Assembly (NCBI RefSeq): GCF_001050155.1
Contig: NZ_LFVY01000010.1
Location: 1-64,000, forward strand
Length of the DNA: 64,000 bases
DNA from: Nitratireductor soli
Lineage (GTDB): Bacteria > Pseudomonadota > Alphaproteobacteria > Rhizobiales > Rhizobiaceae
Direction of reading: 5' to 3'
The notes under the pieces were generated by a model that was not told the origin of the DNA, did no database searches, and saw only the letters and a list, made by a program, of their open reading frames with translations. This document shows, in pieces, positions 1 to 7,499 of this stretch. A program made the translations under genes and the position numbers. Each line of letters starts with the position of its first letter. Within the stretch, counting starts at the first letter, position 1.

Positions 1-20
1 TCATCCCCCTGCCGGGACCT

Positions 21-42
21 TCTCCCCGTAAGGACGGGGAGA
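21..42. repeat. REP-like palindrome at the window edge
   Basis: The 8-base arms CTCCCCGT and ACGGGGAG surround the loop AAGG, with one further T-A pair outside. The flanks (CCCCCT on the left, GAGGGG on the right) are also partly complementary, as in short interspersed palindromes common between genes in this order. It lies just past the 3' end of the Nudix gene. Bases 1-84 hold no other feature that I can see. Confidence 0.5.
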
Positions 43-84
43 GGGTAAGGGTGAGGGGCCGCTTCAATACAAACCTGAAACGAA

Positions 85-555
85 CTAGCGGAAGCCGATC
101 GCGCCCGCGCTTGCCAGCGCCTCGCCGGCATCGGCGGCCACGTCCTCCGGCAGATTGCCGCGCGGGAACCAGGCGGCCTCGGCAATCCCGGTCGAAGGAT
201 CCGCGGTGGCCGCACCGCTGAGGACCGACGCGGCGTAGGTAACGATGAGGCGACTGCCATTGAAGGGACAGAGCGCATCGTCGAAAACCGAGATGATGCA
301 ATGCGGCAGGACCAGAATACCGAGCTGTTCGTGAAGCCGCCGCGTCGCCGCCAGCGCCATGGCCTCGCCGGGCAGAACGGACCCGCCGGGCAGCATCCAT
401 TGCGCCGCGTACCCACCCGCTCGATAGCGGGCGAGAAGAACCCGCCGGTGCCGGTCCTCGATCAGAAGCCGACAATCCACCGCGATGGTCCGCATTGCCG
501 GCCCGACGGTCCGCCGCTTGGCAGCTGTCGGCGCTCGAACATGCACGATGGTCAT
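85..555 (-). CDS. Nudix-domain protein with degenerate Nudix box
   Basis: A 156-residue Nudix-fold protein. Nudix hydrolases cleave nucleoside diphosphates linked to another moiety. The box is at residues 58-80 and fits the consensus at Gly58, Glu64, Arg72, Glu76, Gly79 and Ile80. The Glu of the RE pair is Arg73 and the second Glu of the EE pair is Gln77, so two positions that normally bind metal are altered. The start follows an AGGA-type ribosome site. The gene lies 67 bases downstream of bhcD on the same strand and may be co-transcribed with it. Its substrate is unknown, and it may be catalytically impaired or have a shifted function. Confidence 0.75.
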   Translation of the reverse strand: MTIVHVRAPTAAKRRTVGPAMRTIAVDCRLLIEDRHRRVLLARYRAGGYAAQWMLPGGSVLPGEAMALAATRRLHEQLGILVLPHCIISVFDDALCPFNGSRLIVTYAASVLSGAATADPSTGIAEAAWFPRGNLPEDVAADAGEALASAGAIGFR

Positions 556-622
556 CGGTCCTGCTCCCGGTTTGAATTCGTCACCCTATGTCGAGACCGG
601 CAGGCGACCATGGACGGCGCGA

Positions 623-1588
623 TCACACCGCCACGGATTGCGCCATCCCCTTGTCGATCGCCTTGGCCACCGCCACCGAGGCAATCGCCAGATCCTGCAA
701 TCCGACGCCCGTACCGTCGAACAGGGTGATCTCGTCGGGCGACGACCGGCCGGGGTGCTGCCCGTCGATCACCGCACCAATCGGCGTGATCGCCGCCGCA
801 TCGACCAGGCCGGCCGCCACGGCGTGCTGGCACTCACCGATGGCCGCCGCCTGCGCGACTTCATCGGTGAACAGCGTTGCCGCGGCAACGAGCGCCGCAT
901 CGACCTCCTGCTTTCCCTTGGTGTCGGTTCCCATGCAGGCCAGATGCGTTCCGGGCCTGACCTGCGCAAGGCTGAGGATCGGCGCGAAACTCGATGTGAT
1001 GGTGATGATGACATCGGCCTCGGCTCCGAGCCGGTCGAGATCGACCGCCTCGAAAGGCAACCCCAACTCAGCCGCGGTCGCCTCCAGGCGGCCCAGCATC
1101 TCGGGATGCAGATTCCAGCCGACGACCTTGTCGAAATCGCGCTGCGCGACGGCGGCCCGCATCTGGAACGCCGACTGGAAACCGGCGCCAACCATGCCCA
1201 GCACCCGCGCATCGCGGCGTGCCAGATGCTTGATCGAAACCGCCGAGGCCGCCGCCGTGCGCAGGGCCGTCAGATGATTGCCGCCGACCATCGCCATTGG
1301 CCGGCCGCTGTCCGGGTCGAACAGGAAGACGGTCGACTGGTGGTTGGTCAGCCCCTTCTTCTCATTGCCAGGCCAATAGCCGCCGGATTTCAGCCCCAGC
1401 ACCATGCCGGCGCGGTCGAAGCCCGATTTGAAGCCGTACAGCGCATCCGCATGGCCGATGGCTTCCCGGATGACCGGGAAATTGTAGGCGTCGCCCCGCG
1501 CCATCGCCGAAAAAATGGCCTCGACAGCTGCAAACGCGTCGTCGCGCCCCATGATTTCGCGGCAGGTCGCCTCGCTGACGATGTGCAT
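623..1588 (-). CDS. bhcD: Iminosuccinate reductase BhcD (ornithine cyclodeaminase/mu-crystallin fold)
   Basis: A 321-residue protein of the ornithine cyclodeaminase/mu-crystallin family, with a Rossmann motif GAGFQS near residue 127 and the family segment LTALRTAAASA before it. Alone it could be annotated as ornithine cyclodeaminase, but it follows bhcA, bhcB and bhcC. In that setting the known enzyme is iminosuccinate reductase, which reduces the product of BhcB to L-aspartate with NAD(P)H and so regenerates the amino donor of the beta-hydroxyaspartate cycle. The start at 1588 lies 11 bases after the bhcC stop. A longer open frame exists upstream but would run deep into bhcC. The function is assigned mainly from gene order. 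Confidence 0.88.
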   Translation of the reverse strand: MHIVSEATCREIMGRDDAFAAVEAIFSAMARGDAYNFPVIREAIGHADALYGFKSGFDRAGMVLGLKSGGYWPGNEKKGLTNHQSTVFLFDPDSGRPMAMVGGNHLTALRTAAASAVSIKHLARRDARVLGMVGAGFQSAFQMRAAVAQRDFDKVVGWNLHPEMLGRLEATAAELGLPFEAVDLDRLGAEADVIITITSSFAPILSLAQVRPGTHLACMGTDTKGKQEVDAALVAAATLFTDEVAQAAAIGECQHAVAAGLVDAAAITPIGAVIDGQHPGRSSPDEITLFDGTGVGLQDLAIASVAVAKAIDKGMAQSVAV

Positions 1589-1599
1589 GGCCGGCGTTC

Positions 1600-2763
1600 T
1601 CAATAGGCCAGGCCGCGCGCCGTCACCGGCCACAGGCTTTCCACCTTGCCGTTGCGGACGCCGACATACCAGTCGTGCACGTTGCAGGTCGGGTCGCAAT
1701 GGCCAGGCACCAGGCGCAGCTTCTCGTTGATCTTCAGCACCCCGCCCAGATCCTCGATGACGCCATGCTCGTCCGAGCATTTGACGTATTTCACGTCGTC
1801 GCGGCCGTGGATGAAGGGCAGGCCCGAATCCACCGACTGCGCCTTCAGGCCGGCATCGCAGATCGCCTTGTCCTTCTTGGCGTGGCTCATCACGCTGGTC
1901 AGGATGAACAGCGCGTTCTCCCATTCGCCCTGGTCGATGCGCTTGCCGTCACGGTCCAGTATGCGGCCGTAATCGGCGTCCATGAAGGCATAGGAACCGC
2001 ATTGCAGCTCGTTGTAGACGCCGGAATTGCTCTCGAAATAGTAGCTGCCCGTGCCGCCGCCGGAGACCAGTTCGGGCGCCAGCCCTTCCTTCTTCAACGC
2101 CTCGACCGCATCCTTCACCTGGGCGATGGCCGCATCCAGCTTGGCCTTGCGGTCCTCATAGCTGGCGAGATGCTGCATCGCTCCCTGATAGGCCTGGATG
2201 CCGGTGAGCTTCAGACCTGGCGCGGCATCGATGGCCTTGGCGATCTCCACCACGGCTTCGCTGGTGAGGACGCCGCAGCGGCCCGCCCCGCAATCGATCT
2301 CGACGAAGCATTCGAGCGCCGTGCCATGCTTCTGCACGGCCGCCGAAAGGTCAGCGACATTGTCGAAATCGTCGACGCAGACGATGATGCGCGCGCCGTA
2401 GTTCGGCAGGCGGGCGAGACGGTCGATCTTGGCCGGGTCGCGCACCTGGTTCGACACCAGAATGTCCTTGATGCCGCCACGGGCGAAGGCTTCCGCCTCG
2501 GACACCTTCTGGCAGCAGATGCCGACGGCGCCGCCGAGCCTTTCCTGCAGCTTCGCCACGTCGACCGATTTGTGCATCTTGCCGTGCACCCGGTGGCGCA
2601 TGCCATGCGCCCGTGCATAGTCGCCCATCTTCCGGATGTTGCGCTCCAGCGCATCGAGATCGAGGACCAGGCAGGGGGTCTGGATGTCCTTCTCGTCCAT
2701 GCCGATGGCGGCCGGGATGTCGTATCCGACCTCGTGGCCGGCAATGGTTTCGTGCTTTGTCAT
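1600..2763 (-). CDS. bhcC: Beta-hydroxyaspartate aldolase BhcC (D-threonine aldolase-like, PLP fold type III)
   Basis: A 387-residue PLP enzyme of the D-threonine aldolase/DSD1 type. The probable Schiff-base lysine is Lys62 in RVHGKMHKS, after the strand TPCLVLDLDALERN. The C-terminal HCDPTC is the metal-binding segment of this family. In the beta-hydroxyaspartate cycle BhcC condenses glyoxylate with glycine to give (2R,3S)-beta-hydroxyaspartate. The start at 2763 follows GAGGAG with good spacing. The gap to bhcB is 10 bases and to bhcD 11. On sequence alone it could be called D-threonine aldolase; the four-gene order supports BhcC. Confidence 0.9.
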   Translation of the reverse strand: MTKHETIAGHEVGYDIPAAIGMDEKDIQTPCLVLDLDALERNIRKMGDYARAHGMRHRVHGKMHKSVDVAKLQERLGGAVGICCQKVSEAEAFARGGIKDILVSNQVRDPAKIDRLARLPNYGARIIVCVDDFDNVADLSAAVQKHGTALECFVEIDCGAGRCGVLTSEAVVEIAKAIDAAPGLKLTGIQAYQGAMQHLASYEDRKAKLDAAIAQVKDAVEALKKEGLAPELVSGGGTGSYYFESNSGVYNELQCGSYAFMDADYGRILDRDGKRIDQGEWENALFILTSVMSHAKKDKAICDAGLKAQSVDSGLPFIHGRDDVKYVKCSDEHGVIEDLGGVLKINEKLRLVPGHCDPTCNVHDWYVGVRNGKVESLWPVTARGLAY

Positions 2764-2773
2764 GGGTATCTCC

Positions 2774-3727
2774 TCAAGCCTTGGCCCAGGGCAGTTTGCC
2801 AAGATCGACGTTGCCGCCGGTGATGATGACGCCGACGCGCTTGCCGGCGAAAAGGGGTTTGTTCTTCAGGATCGTCGCCAGCGGCACGGCGCTCGACGGC
2901 TCCATGACGATCTTCATGCGCTGCCAGATCAGCCGCATCGCCTCGACGATCTCCTCCTCGGTCGCCGTCAGAACGTCCTCCACATGCCTGGAGACGAAAT
3001 GCCAAGTGAGTTCCTTCAGCGGCACTTTCAGCCCGTCGGCGACCGTCTCGGGCGCGTCGTCGGCGATGATGTGGCCGGCCTTGAAGGAGCGGCAGGCATC
3101 GTCGGCATTCTTCGGCTCGGCTGCATACACCTTGGTTTTCGGCGCGATGGTCGACAAGGTCAGGCAGGAGCCCGACACCATGCCGCCGCCGCCGATCGGC
3201 GCGACGACCGCGTCGAGTTCACCCAGTTCATCGATCATCTCCCTGGAACAGGTTGCCTGGCCGGCGATCACCCGGGCGTCGTTGTAGGGGTGGACGAACT
3301 CGGCGCCGGTCTCGGCCACCACTTCGGCGAACACCGCCTCGCGCGACGAGGTGCTCGGCTCGCATTCGACGATCCTGCCGCCATAGCCGCGCACCGCCGC
3401 CTTCTTGGCCTCCGGCGCCGTGCGCGGCATGACCACGGTTGCGGGGATGCCGCGCCGGCCCGCCGCATAGGCGAGCGACAGGGCATGATTGCCCGACGAA
3501 TGGGTCGCCACGCCGACCGCCGCCTTCGCCGCGTCCAGGCCGAACACCGCGTTCGACGCGCCGCGCGCCTTGAAGGCGCCGGCCTTCTGGAAATTCTCGC
3601 ATTTGAAGAACAGGCTGGCGCCGATCAGATCATTCATGAACGTGCTGGTCAGCACCGGTGTCCGGTGGATATGCGGGGCGATGCGCTCATGCGCGGCCTC
3701 GACATCGGCATAGGTCGGTATGTCCAT
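2774..3727 (-). CDS. bhcB: Beta-hydroxyaspartate dehydratase BhcB (threonine dehydratase-like)
   Basis: A 317-residue PLP fold type II protein. PLP would bind Lys53 in KAGAFKARGA, the substrate loop is SSGNHALS (residues 77-84), and a glycine loop GGGGM holds the PLP phosphate. Such proteins are often annotated as threonine or serine/threonine dehydratase. Between bhcA and bhcC the role is erythro-beta-hydroxyaspartate dehydratase, which yields iminosuccinate. I chose the ATG at 3727 because GAGGAG lies 7 bases upstream. An ATG two codons earlier (3733) is only one base from that site and seems less likely. The gap to bhcA is 11 bases. Confidence 0.9.
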   Translation of the reverse strand: MDIPTYADVEAAHERIAPHIHRTPVLTSTFMNDLIGASLFFKCENFQKAGAFKARGASNAVFGLDAAKAAVGVATHSSGNHALSLAYAAGRRGIPATVVMPRTAPEAKKAAVRGYGGRIVECEPSTSSREAVFAEVVAETGAEFVHPYNDARVIAGQATCSREMIDELGELDAVVAPIGGGGMVSGSCLTLSTIAPKTKVYAAEPKNADDACRSFKAGHIIADDAPETVADGLKVPLKELTWHFVSRHVEDVLTATEEEIVEAMRLIWQRMKIVMEPSSAVPLATILKNKPLFAGKRVGVIITGGNVDLGKLPWAKA

Positions 3728-3738
3728 CCTCATGCTCC

Positions 3739-4935
3739 TCAGGCTGCCGCGCGCGCCGAGCCGGCATTCTCGCGGCTGGTGCGATAGTATTCCTGCGCGG
3801 CGGCAACGCCAGAGCCAAGCGTGACCGGCAAGCCGAGATCCGCCATGACCATTTCCGCCGTGGCGATGCCCGACAACGCCATGACGTCGGTCATTGAGCC
3901 AAGATGGCCGATGCGGAACAGCTTGCCGGCCACCTCGCCCAGCCCGACACCGAACGCCACACCGTATTTTTCGGCGGCATGGGTGACGATGCGGGTGGCG
4001 TCGAAACCGTCGGGAACGACGACGGCGCTGACCGTGTCGGAGTAAAGCTCCGGCCGCTGGGCACACAGCGAAAGGCCCCAGGCAGCGACCGCCCGGCGGA
4101 CGCCTTCGGCGATCCGGTGATGACGGGCGAGAACGCGCGGCAGCCCCTCCTCCTCGAGCATGGCGATCGAAACGCTGAGCCCGCGGATCAGGTTGACCGG
4201 GGGCGTATAGGGATATCCACCGCCGGCATTGCTTTTCAGCATGTCGCGAAAATCGAAGAAGCAGCGCGGACACTGTGCCGAGGCGACCGCCTGGATGGCC
4301 TTCGGACCGATGCCGAGAATGGCGAGCCCCGCCGGCAGCATGAACCCCTTCTGCGAGCCGGTGATGGCGATATCGACCCCCCAATCGTCCATGCGGAAAT
4401 CCATCGAGGCGATGGAGCTGACGCCGTCGACGTAGAGAAGCGCCGGGTGGCGGGCCGCATCGATGGCGCGGCGAACGGCGGCAATGTCGCTCACCACGCC
4501 CGTGGCGGTCTCGTTATGGCAGACCAGGATGGCCTTGATGGCGTGGCCGGCATCGGCCTTCAGCGCTTCTTCGAACGCCTCGGCCGGCGCGCCCTCGCCC
4601 CAGGGCGTCTCGATGACCTCGACCTCAAGCCCGTGCCGGCGGCACAGATCGATCCAGCGATGCGAGAACATGCCGTAGCGCGCCGCCAGCACCTTGTCTC
4701 CGGGCGACAAGGTGTTGGTGATGGCCGCTTCCCAGGCGCCGGTGCCGGTGGAAGGAAACAGGATGATCTCCGCCTGCTTCGAACGCAGGATGCGGCGCAC
4801 GCCGTCCTGCGCCGGCTTCAGCATCTCGGCGAAGGCCGGCGAACGGTGGTCGATCGACGGATAGTCGACCGCGCGGCGCAGCCGCTCGGGGATGTTGGTG
4901 GGACCCGGAATGAAGATCGGGTTCTGGGTGGACAT
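3739..4935 (-). CDS. bhcA: L-aspartate:glyoxylate aminotransferase BhcA (class V)
   Basis: A 398-residue class V aminotransferase related to serine-glyoxylate aminotransferase. It has the N-terminal IPGPTNIPERL, Asp170 to pair with the PLP ring nitrogen, and Lys196 in TGSQKGF for the Schiff base. In the beta-hydroxyaspartate cycle BhcA transfers the amino group of aspartate to glyoxylate, giving glycine and oxaloacetate, the net product. It is the first gene of the bhcABCD unit and reads away from bhcR across a 242-base AT-rich spacer. The start at 4935 has GGAG about 9 bases upstream; a longer frame to 4971 lacks a better site. Confidence 0.9.
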   Translation of the reverse strand: MSTQNPIFIPGPTNIPERLRRAVDYPSIDHRSPAFAEMLKPAQDGVRRILRSKQAEIILFPSTGTGAWEAAITNTLSPGDKVLAARYGMFSHRWIDLCRRHGLEVEVIETPWGEGAPAEAFEEALKADAGHAIKAILVCHNETATGVVSDIAAVRRAIDAARHPALLYVDGVSSIASMDFRMDDWGVDIAITGSQKGFMLPAGLAILGIGPKAIQAVASAQCPRCFFDFRDMLKSNAGGGYPYTPPVNLIRGLSVSIAMLEEEGLPRVLARHHRIAEGVRRAVAAWGLSLCAQRPELYSDTVSAVVVPDGFDATRIVTHAAEKYGVAFGVGLGEVAGKLFRIGHLGSMTDVMALSGIATAEMVMADLGLPVTLGSGVAAAQEYYRTSRENAGSARAAA

Positions 4936-5034
4936 CAGCTTCGTCTCCAAGCCTGACAGGGGATCCGGCATTGCTGCGAATGCCGGGTTTCTGGAGACAG
5001 ATTAGGGCGCCGAGGCGGATCAGCGCAATTTTTT

Positions 5035-5049
5035 TGAAAAATATTTTCA
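5035..5049. promoter_or_regulatory. Candidate BhcR operator, site 1 (IclR-type palindrome)
   Basis: TGAAAAATATTTTCA has perfect 6-base arms TGAAAA/TTTTCA around ATA. It resembles the IclR-type box TGGAAATNATTTCCA, matching at 12 of the 14 defined positions by eye. It lies in the spacer between bhcA and bhcR. Binding is inferred from sequence and position. Confidence 0.55.
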
Positions 5050-5060
5050 TTTTCTGAATT

Positions 5061-5076
5061 AAATGATTAATCGTTT
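5061..5076. promoter_or_regulatory. Candidate BhcR operator or promoter palindrome, site 2
   Basis: AAATGATTAATCGTTT is a near-palindrome with the perfect core GATTAATC. It sits 11 bases from site 1, inside the most AT-rich stretch of the window (about 5030-5100). It may be a second regulator site or part of the bhcA/bhcR divergent promoters. Confidence 0.4.
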
Positions 5077-5177
5077 GATTTTACGTAATTTATTTGTTTT
5101 GCGCAGGCCGCAAAAGTTCTTCGCATCGTTGACGAAAAGCAGCGGCGGACTAAACTGGCGGGCAATGGGAGAACATC

Positions 5178-6002
5178 ATGGCACCGCAGGTCGGTCGGGC
5201 GCGTGGGCGCCCGCGCTCGTTTCACAACACCGCGCAGAACTCGCTGATCCAGTCGCTGGACCGGGCCATGGACGTGCTGAAGGTCGTGGCCGGCGGCAGC
5301 GGCCTTTCGCTGACGGAAATCGCCGATCGCTCCGGCCAGTCGGCTTCGACCGCCTACCGCATCCTGATAACGCTGGAAAAGCACCGCGTCGTGCAGTTCG
5401 ACGAACCGGCGCAGCTCTGGCATGTGGGGCTGGAAGCATTCCGCATCGGCAGCAGCTTCCTCGGCCGCACCAGCATCGTCGAGCAGAGCCGCCCGGTGAT
5501 GCAGCGCATCATGGCCGAGACCGGCGAGACGGCCAACCTGGCGATCATCGACCGTGGCGAGGTGATCTTCGTCAGCCAGGTGGAGACGCATGAGCCGATC
5601 CGCGCCTTCTTCCGGCCGGGCACACGCGGCCCGGTGCACGCCTCCGGGATCGGCAAGGCGCTCCTCGCCTTCCTGCCGGAGATCCAGGCCCAGACGATCT
5701 TGAAGCAGGGCGCGCAGGACGCCTACACGGACAAGACGATCGTCTCCGGCGAAGCGCTCGCCGCCGAAATGGCGACGATCCGCACACGTGGCTGGGCGAT
5801 CGACGACGAGGAGCGGACGCCCGGCATGCGCTGCATCGCAGCGCCAATCTTCAACCAGTTCGGCGAAGCGGTGGCCGGCGTCTCGCTGTCCGGCCCCGCC
5901 TTCCGCATCACGCCGAAGCGCGATGCGGATTACGGGGTTCTGGTGCGCAAGGCGGCCGACGAGATCACCCGCGCGATCGGCGGCATGCCGCCGCGCGGGT
6001 AA
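5178..6002 (+). CDS. bhcR: IclR-family regulator BhcR of the beta-hydroxyaspartate cycle
   Basis: A 274-residue IclR-type protein. A winged helix-turn-helix lies at about residues 35-80 (LSLTEIADRSGQSASTAYRI), followed by the C-terminal IclR effector domain, which includes ASGIGKALLAF. It is divergent from bhcA, the arrangement known for BhcR, a glyoxylate-responsive regulator of bhcABCD in Paracoccus denitrificans. The start at 5178 has a GGGAGA ribosome site. Two palindromes in the spacer are its likely targets. The regulator type is clear; the ligand is inferred from the family. Confidence 0.88.
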   Translation: MAPQVGRARGRPRSFHNTAQNSLIQSLDRAMDVLKVVAGGSGLSLTEIADRSGQSASTAYRILITLEKHRVVQFDEPAQLWHVGLEAFRIGSSFLGRTSIVEQSRPVMQRIMAETGETANLAIIDRGEVIFVSQVETHEPIRAFFRPGTRGPVHASGIGKALLAFLPEIQAQTILKQGAQDAYTDKTIVSGEALAAEMATIRTRGWAIDDEERTPGMRCIAAPIFNQFGEAVAGVSLSGPAFRITPKRDADYGVLVRKAADEITRAIGGMPPRG

Positions 6003-6017
6003 TTGTCCACGCCGCTT

Positions 6018-7310
6018 CTACTCCGCAAAGAAGGCGAAGCGCAGGGTGAACAGCGCGGCGACGATCCACGTCGCCGGATGCACCTCGCGCGGCCGTCCGG
6101 CCAGCGTCTTCAGCACGGCGTAGCTGACGAAACCAAAGGCCAGCCCGTTGGCGATCGAATAGGTGAACGGCATCATCAATGCCGTCAGCGCCGCCGGCGC
6201 CGCCTCGGTCACGTCGTCCCATTTCACCTCGATGAGCTCGCGCATCATCAACGCCGCCACATAAAGAAGCGCCGGCGCGGTGGCATAGGCCGGCACCGAG
6301 CCTGCCAGCGGCGAGAACATCAGCGCGGCGATGAACAGGGCCGCCACGACCAGCGCAGTCAGGCCCGTGCGTCCGCCGGCCTGCACGCCCGACGCGCTCT
6401 CTACATAGGCCGTGGTGCTGCTGGTGCCGAGCATCGAGCCGGCGACGATCGCCGTCGAATCGGCCATCAGGGCCCGGCCGAGCCGGTTCGGTTCGCCCTG
6501 CTTCATCAGGCCGGCGCGCTTGGCGACACCAATCAGCGTGCCGGTGGCGTCGAACACCTCGACCAGCACGAAGACCAGGATCACGTGCAGGAACCCGGCC
6601 TGCAGGGCGCCCCAGATGTCGAGCTGCAGGAAGGTGGGCAGGATGCTGGGCGGCAGGGAAACCACGCCCTGGAATTCATTGATGCCGAGAAGCATCGACA
6701 CGATGGTGACGACCAGCATGCCGATCAGGATGGCGCCGCGCACCTTGTGCGCGTCGAGGGCCGCGATGATGAAGAACCCGGCAATGGCGAGCAGCGGACC
6801 GGGCTGCGAAAGATCGCCAAGGGTGACGAAGGTCGCCTCGGAGGCGACGACGATGCCGGAGCCCTTCAGCGCGATGATGGCCAGGAACAGGCCGATGCCG
6901 GCGACGATGGCGCAGCGCATCGACTGGGGAATGCCCGAGACGAGCCAGCGGCGCGCACCGGTGACCGTCAGGATCAGGAAGATGACGCCGGAGATGAACA
7001 CCGCGCCCAGCGCCTGCTGCCAGGTGAAGCCCATGCCGCCAACCACGGTGAAGGCGAAAAAGGCATTCAGGCCCATGCCCGGCGCCATGCCGATCGGCCA
7101 TTTTGCCAGCAATGCCATGACCAGCGTTCCGAGCGCGGCGGCAAGGCATGTCGCGACGAACACCGCCCCGCGGTCCATGCCGGTGGTCGACAGGATCGCC
7201 GGGTTGACGAAGATGATGTAGGACATGGTGAGAAAGGTGGTGAGCCCGGCGACCACCTCGGTCCTGATGGAGGTGCCATGCGCCTCCAGCTCGAAAAACT
7301 TGGCTATCAT
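6018..7310 (-). CDS. NCS2/AzgA-type purine permease
   Basis: A 430-residue, very hydrophobic inner-membrane protein of the AzgA branch of the nucleobase:cation symporters. The first helix region is GLTTFLTMSYIIFVNPAI and the substrate signature is APGMGLNAFFAF. AzgA-like proteins import adenine, guanine or hypoxanthine. The start at 7310 follows GGGAGGA. It converges on bhcR with 15 bases between the stops. Purine breakdown through allantoin can release glyoxylate, so the neighbourhood with bhcABCD may be functional, but this is inference. The exact base transported is unknown. Confidence 0.85.
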   Translation of the reverse strand: MIAKFFELEAHGTSIRTEVVAGLTTFLTMSYIIFVNPAILSTTGMDRGAVFVATCLAAALGTLVMALLAKWPIGMAPGMGLNAFFAFTVVGGMGFTWQQALGAVFISGVIFLILTVTGARRWLVSGIPQSMRCAIVAGIGLFLAIIALKGSGIVVASEATFVTLGDLSQPGPLLAIAGFFIIAALDAHKVRGAILIGMLVVTIVSMLLGINEFQGVVSLPPSILPTFLQLDIWGALQAGFLHVILVFVLVEVFDATGTLIGVAKRAGLMKQGEPNRLGRALMADSTAIVAGSMLGTSSTTAYVESASGVQAGGRTGLTALVVAALFIAALMFSPLAGSVPAYATAPALLYVAALMMRELIEVKWDDVTEAAPAALTALMMPFTYSIANGLAFGFVSYAVLKTLAGRPREVHPATWIVAALFTLRFAFFAE

Positions 7311-7329
7311 AAATTCCTCCCAACCTCCC

Positions 7330-7355
7330 CTTTCACGGCAACCGAGGCGTGAAAG
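7330..7355 (-). promoter_or_regulatory. Leader hairpin before the purine permease gene
   Basis: On the minus strand CTTTCACG and CGTGAAAG form a perfect 8-base stem with a 10-base loop, a few bases upstream of the GGGAGGA ribosome site. It could affect translation or be the 3' part of a larger leader structure. No known riboswitch was identified. I see nothing else in 7356-7499. Confidence 0.35.
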
Positions 7356-7499
7356 CAGGGAGCCGCTCAACTCCTCTGAGCGTCGCGCAGCAGGCTAGAG
7401 GCATGGCGCGCTGTCACAAGCGCGCGAGCGCTAAATCAGTTTCAAGAAAATATTGATGGCTGCCCCGCGCCGCATAAGCGCGCTCTCACCCGCGCGAAA

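Noticed and set aside
7311-7499. Possible purine or xanthine riboswitch before the permease gene
   Set aside because: Only one hairpin could be confirmed, and I could not match a conserved riboswitch core by eye; a covariance search would decide.
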